From positions 1 through 21,643 of the forward strand of contig JAYMTA010001129.1 in the NCBI GenBank assembly GCA_036897625.1: a stretch of 21,643 nucleotides of DNA. Direction: 5' to 3'. Positions 21,301 through 21,643 of the stretch are shown here, piece after piece. Source of the DNA: Pelargonium cotyledonis (lineage: Eukaryota > Streptophyta > Magnoliopsida > Geraniales > Geraniaceae). Below the pieces are notes generated by a model. The model saw only the letters and a program-made list of their open reading frames with translations, did not search any database and was not told where the DNA came from. The position numbers were made by a program, and so were the translations under genes. Position 1 is the stretch's first letter. Each line of letters opens with the position of its first letter.

Positions 21301-21643
21301 CAGAAACATTTAGACTTATAATCCATCAAAGCAGGCTCTCTACTCCGACCAGCCCGATTATGTCAAAACTCAAAGGTCACGAATGAGTAGAGAAGTTGTT
21401 CCAAAATCATAAACTCAAACATACAAAGCATGCAAGCACGGAAACAACTCTGATTCTCATGTAACTAAAAAGTACAGAGTATCATTAAGTAACACCGATA
21501 CCACAAGCTTTGGGACAGGAAACAAAATATCATCATAACGACTAAAAAAACATTTATTGTTTGCACAAGCGGAAACTAATTACCAAAACCACCAGCTGGA
21601 GGAAACCGATGAGCAGCATCACCAGCAAGTATTATTCGATTGT
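18385..21643 (-). CDS. EMB2421: FAD-dependent monooxygenase-like protein, 3' part (EMB2421-like), cut by the window edge
   Basis: Six exons in transcription order: 21643-21584 (partial), 21286-21174, 21080-20984, 20497-20278, 19696-19543, 18801-18385. All complete introns are GT..AG and every junction keeps frame, giving about 352 C-terminal residues and a stop at 18387-18385. The first visible exons carry AGDAAHRFPPAGGFGMNTG followed by IQDAHNLAWK, the second FAD-contacting motif of the aromatic hydroxylase/UbiH-like family (PF01494). A helical stretch follows (NSVHQIINNVAGSVLPSG), then GALIPDRESVVGG, and a C-terminal domain resembling the thioredoxin-like tail of phenol hydroxylases but lacking a CxxC pair. 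The N-terminal GxGxxG dinucleotide fold must lie beyond 21643. It resembles Arabidopsis At1g24340, needed for embryo development; the substrate is unknown. Confidence 0.88.
19275..19365 (-). repeat. Possible tRNA-derived SINE fragment in the last intron
   Basis: In the 741-bp intron 18802-19542, the minus strand shows a box B-like AGTTTGAGCC (within 19301-19314) about 36 nt after a box A-like GCAAACAGTTTAAGG (about 19337-19351). The spacing suits tRNA-derived promoters, but both boxes are imperfect and I found neither a tail nor a target duplication. Confidence 0.35.
19790..20125. repeat. Foldback-like dispersed repeat in a monooxygenase intron
   Basis: The left side reads AAGTCTCTAAACTTTCAATA, and the right side on the opposite strand contains AGTCCATGAACTTTGATTTT, giving weak inverted ends. 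Inside are paired GCCGTTAGTTAG and ACTAACGGTAATTA blocks in inverted orientation, and several ATGTGGCA/ATGTGACA motifs. This pattern is typical of a widespread class of plant dispersed repeats. Boundaries are approximate. Confidence 0.4.
20498..20983. other. Monooxygenase intron of 486 bp, AT-rich
   Basis: This intron contains ordinary AT-rich sequence, with a less AT-rich first part (about 20570-20740) that may be a decayed dispersed repeat. No coding capacity or convincing repeat ends were seen. Confidence 0.4.

Noticed and set aside
1..21643. CRISPR array, operon, phage or defence island
   Set aside because: No regularly spaced identical repeats or prokaryotic gene layout; splice signals, intron density and repeat classes are those of a plant nuclear genome.

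Overview
The window is nuclear DNA from a flowering plant, almost certainly a eudicot. It is AT-rich, its genes are cut by many GT..AG introns with T-rich acceptors, and its intergenic space holds plant-type SINE, MITE and hAT-like repeats. All three genes match plant families; Arabidopsis comparisons below are from memory, not from a search. I could not assign a genus.

Layout. Positions 1-3021 are repeats: a degenerate tandem array, a direct duplication about 1 kb apart, a polyadenylated retroposon with a perfect 18-bp target-site duplication inside the second copy, a tRNA-derived SINE at the end of that copy, and a 687-bp non-autonomous hAT-like element with a perfect 8-bp target-site duplication. 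Positions 4177-12335 (+) hold a complete RecQ-family DNA helicase of the plant RECQL5 type, with 19 coding exons and 967 residues, and a consensus E2F site just upstream of its start. Positions 12336-15475 are intergenic, with a perfect 25-bp inverted repeat, a 14-bp tandem repeat and a Tourist-like MITE candidate. Positions 15476-17692 (+) encode a complete 163-residue DUF212/divergent PAP2 membrane protein in five exons. Positions 18385-21643 (-) carry the 3' part (six exons, about 352 residues) of an FAD-dependent monooxygenase-like gene resembling Arabidopsis EMB2421; its 5' part lies beyond the right edge.

How the genes relate. They do not form a pathway. The PAP2-like gene and the monooxygenase gene converge, 692 bp apart. 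As I recall, their Arabidopsis relatives At1g24350 and At1g24340 are also neighbours, so that pair is probably conserved microsynteny; RECQL5 lies elsewhere on chromosome 1 in Arabidopsis. I found no CRISPR, defence or unknown multi-gene system. The most useful observations are the dated nesting of mobile elements at the left, the E2F site, and a proline-to-leucine change in the helicase Walker A motif.
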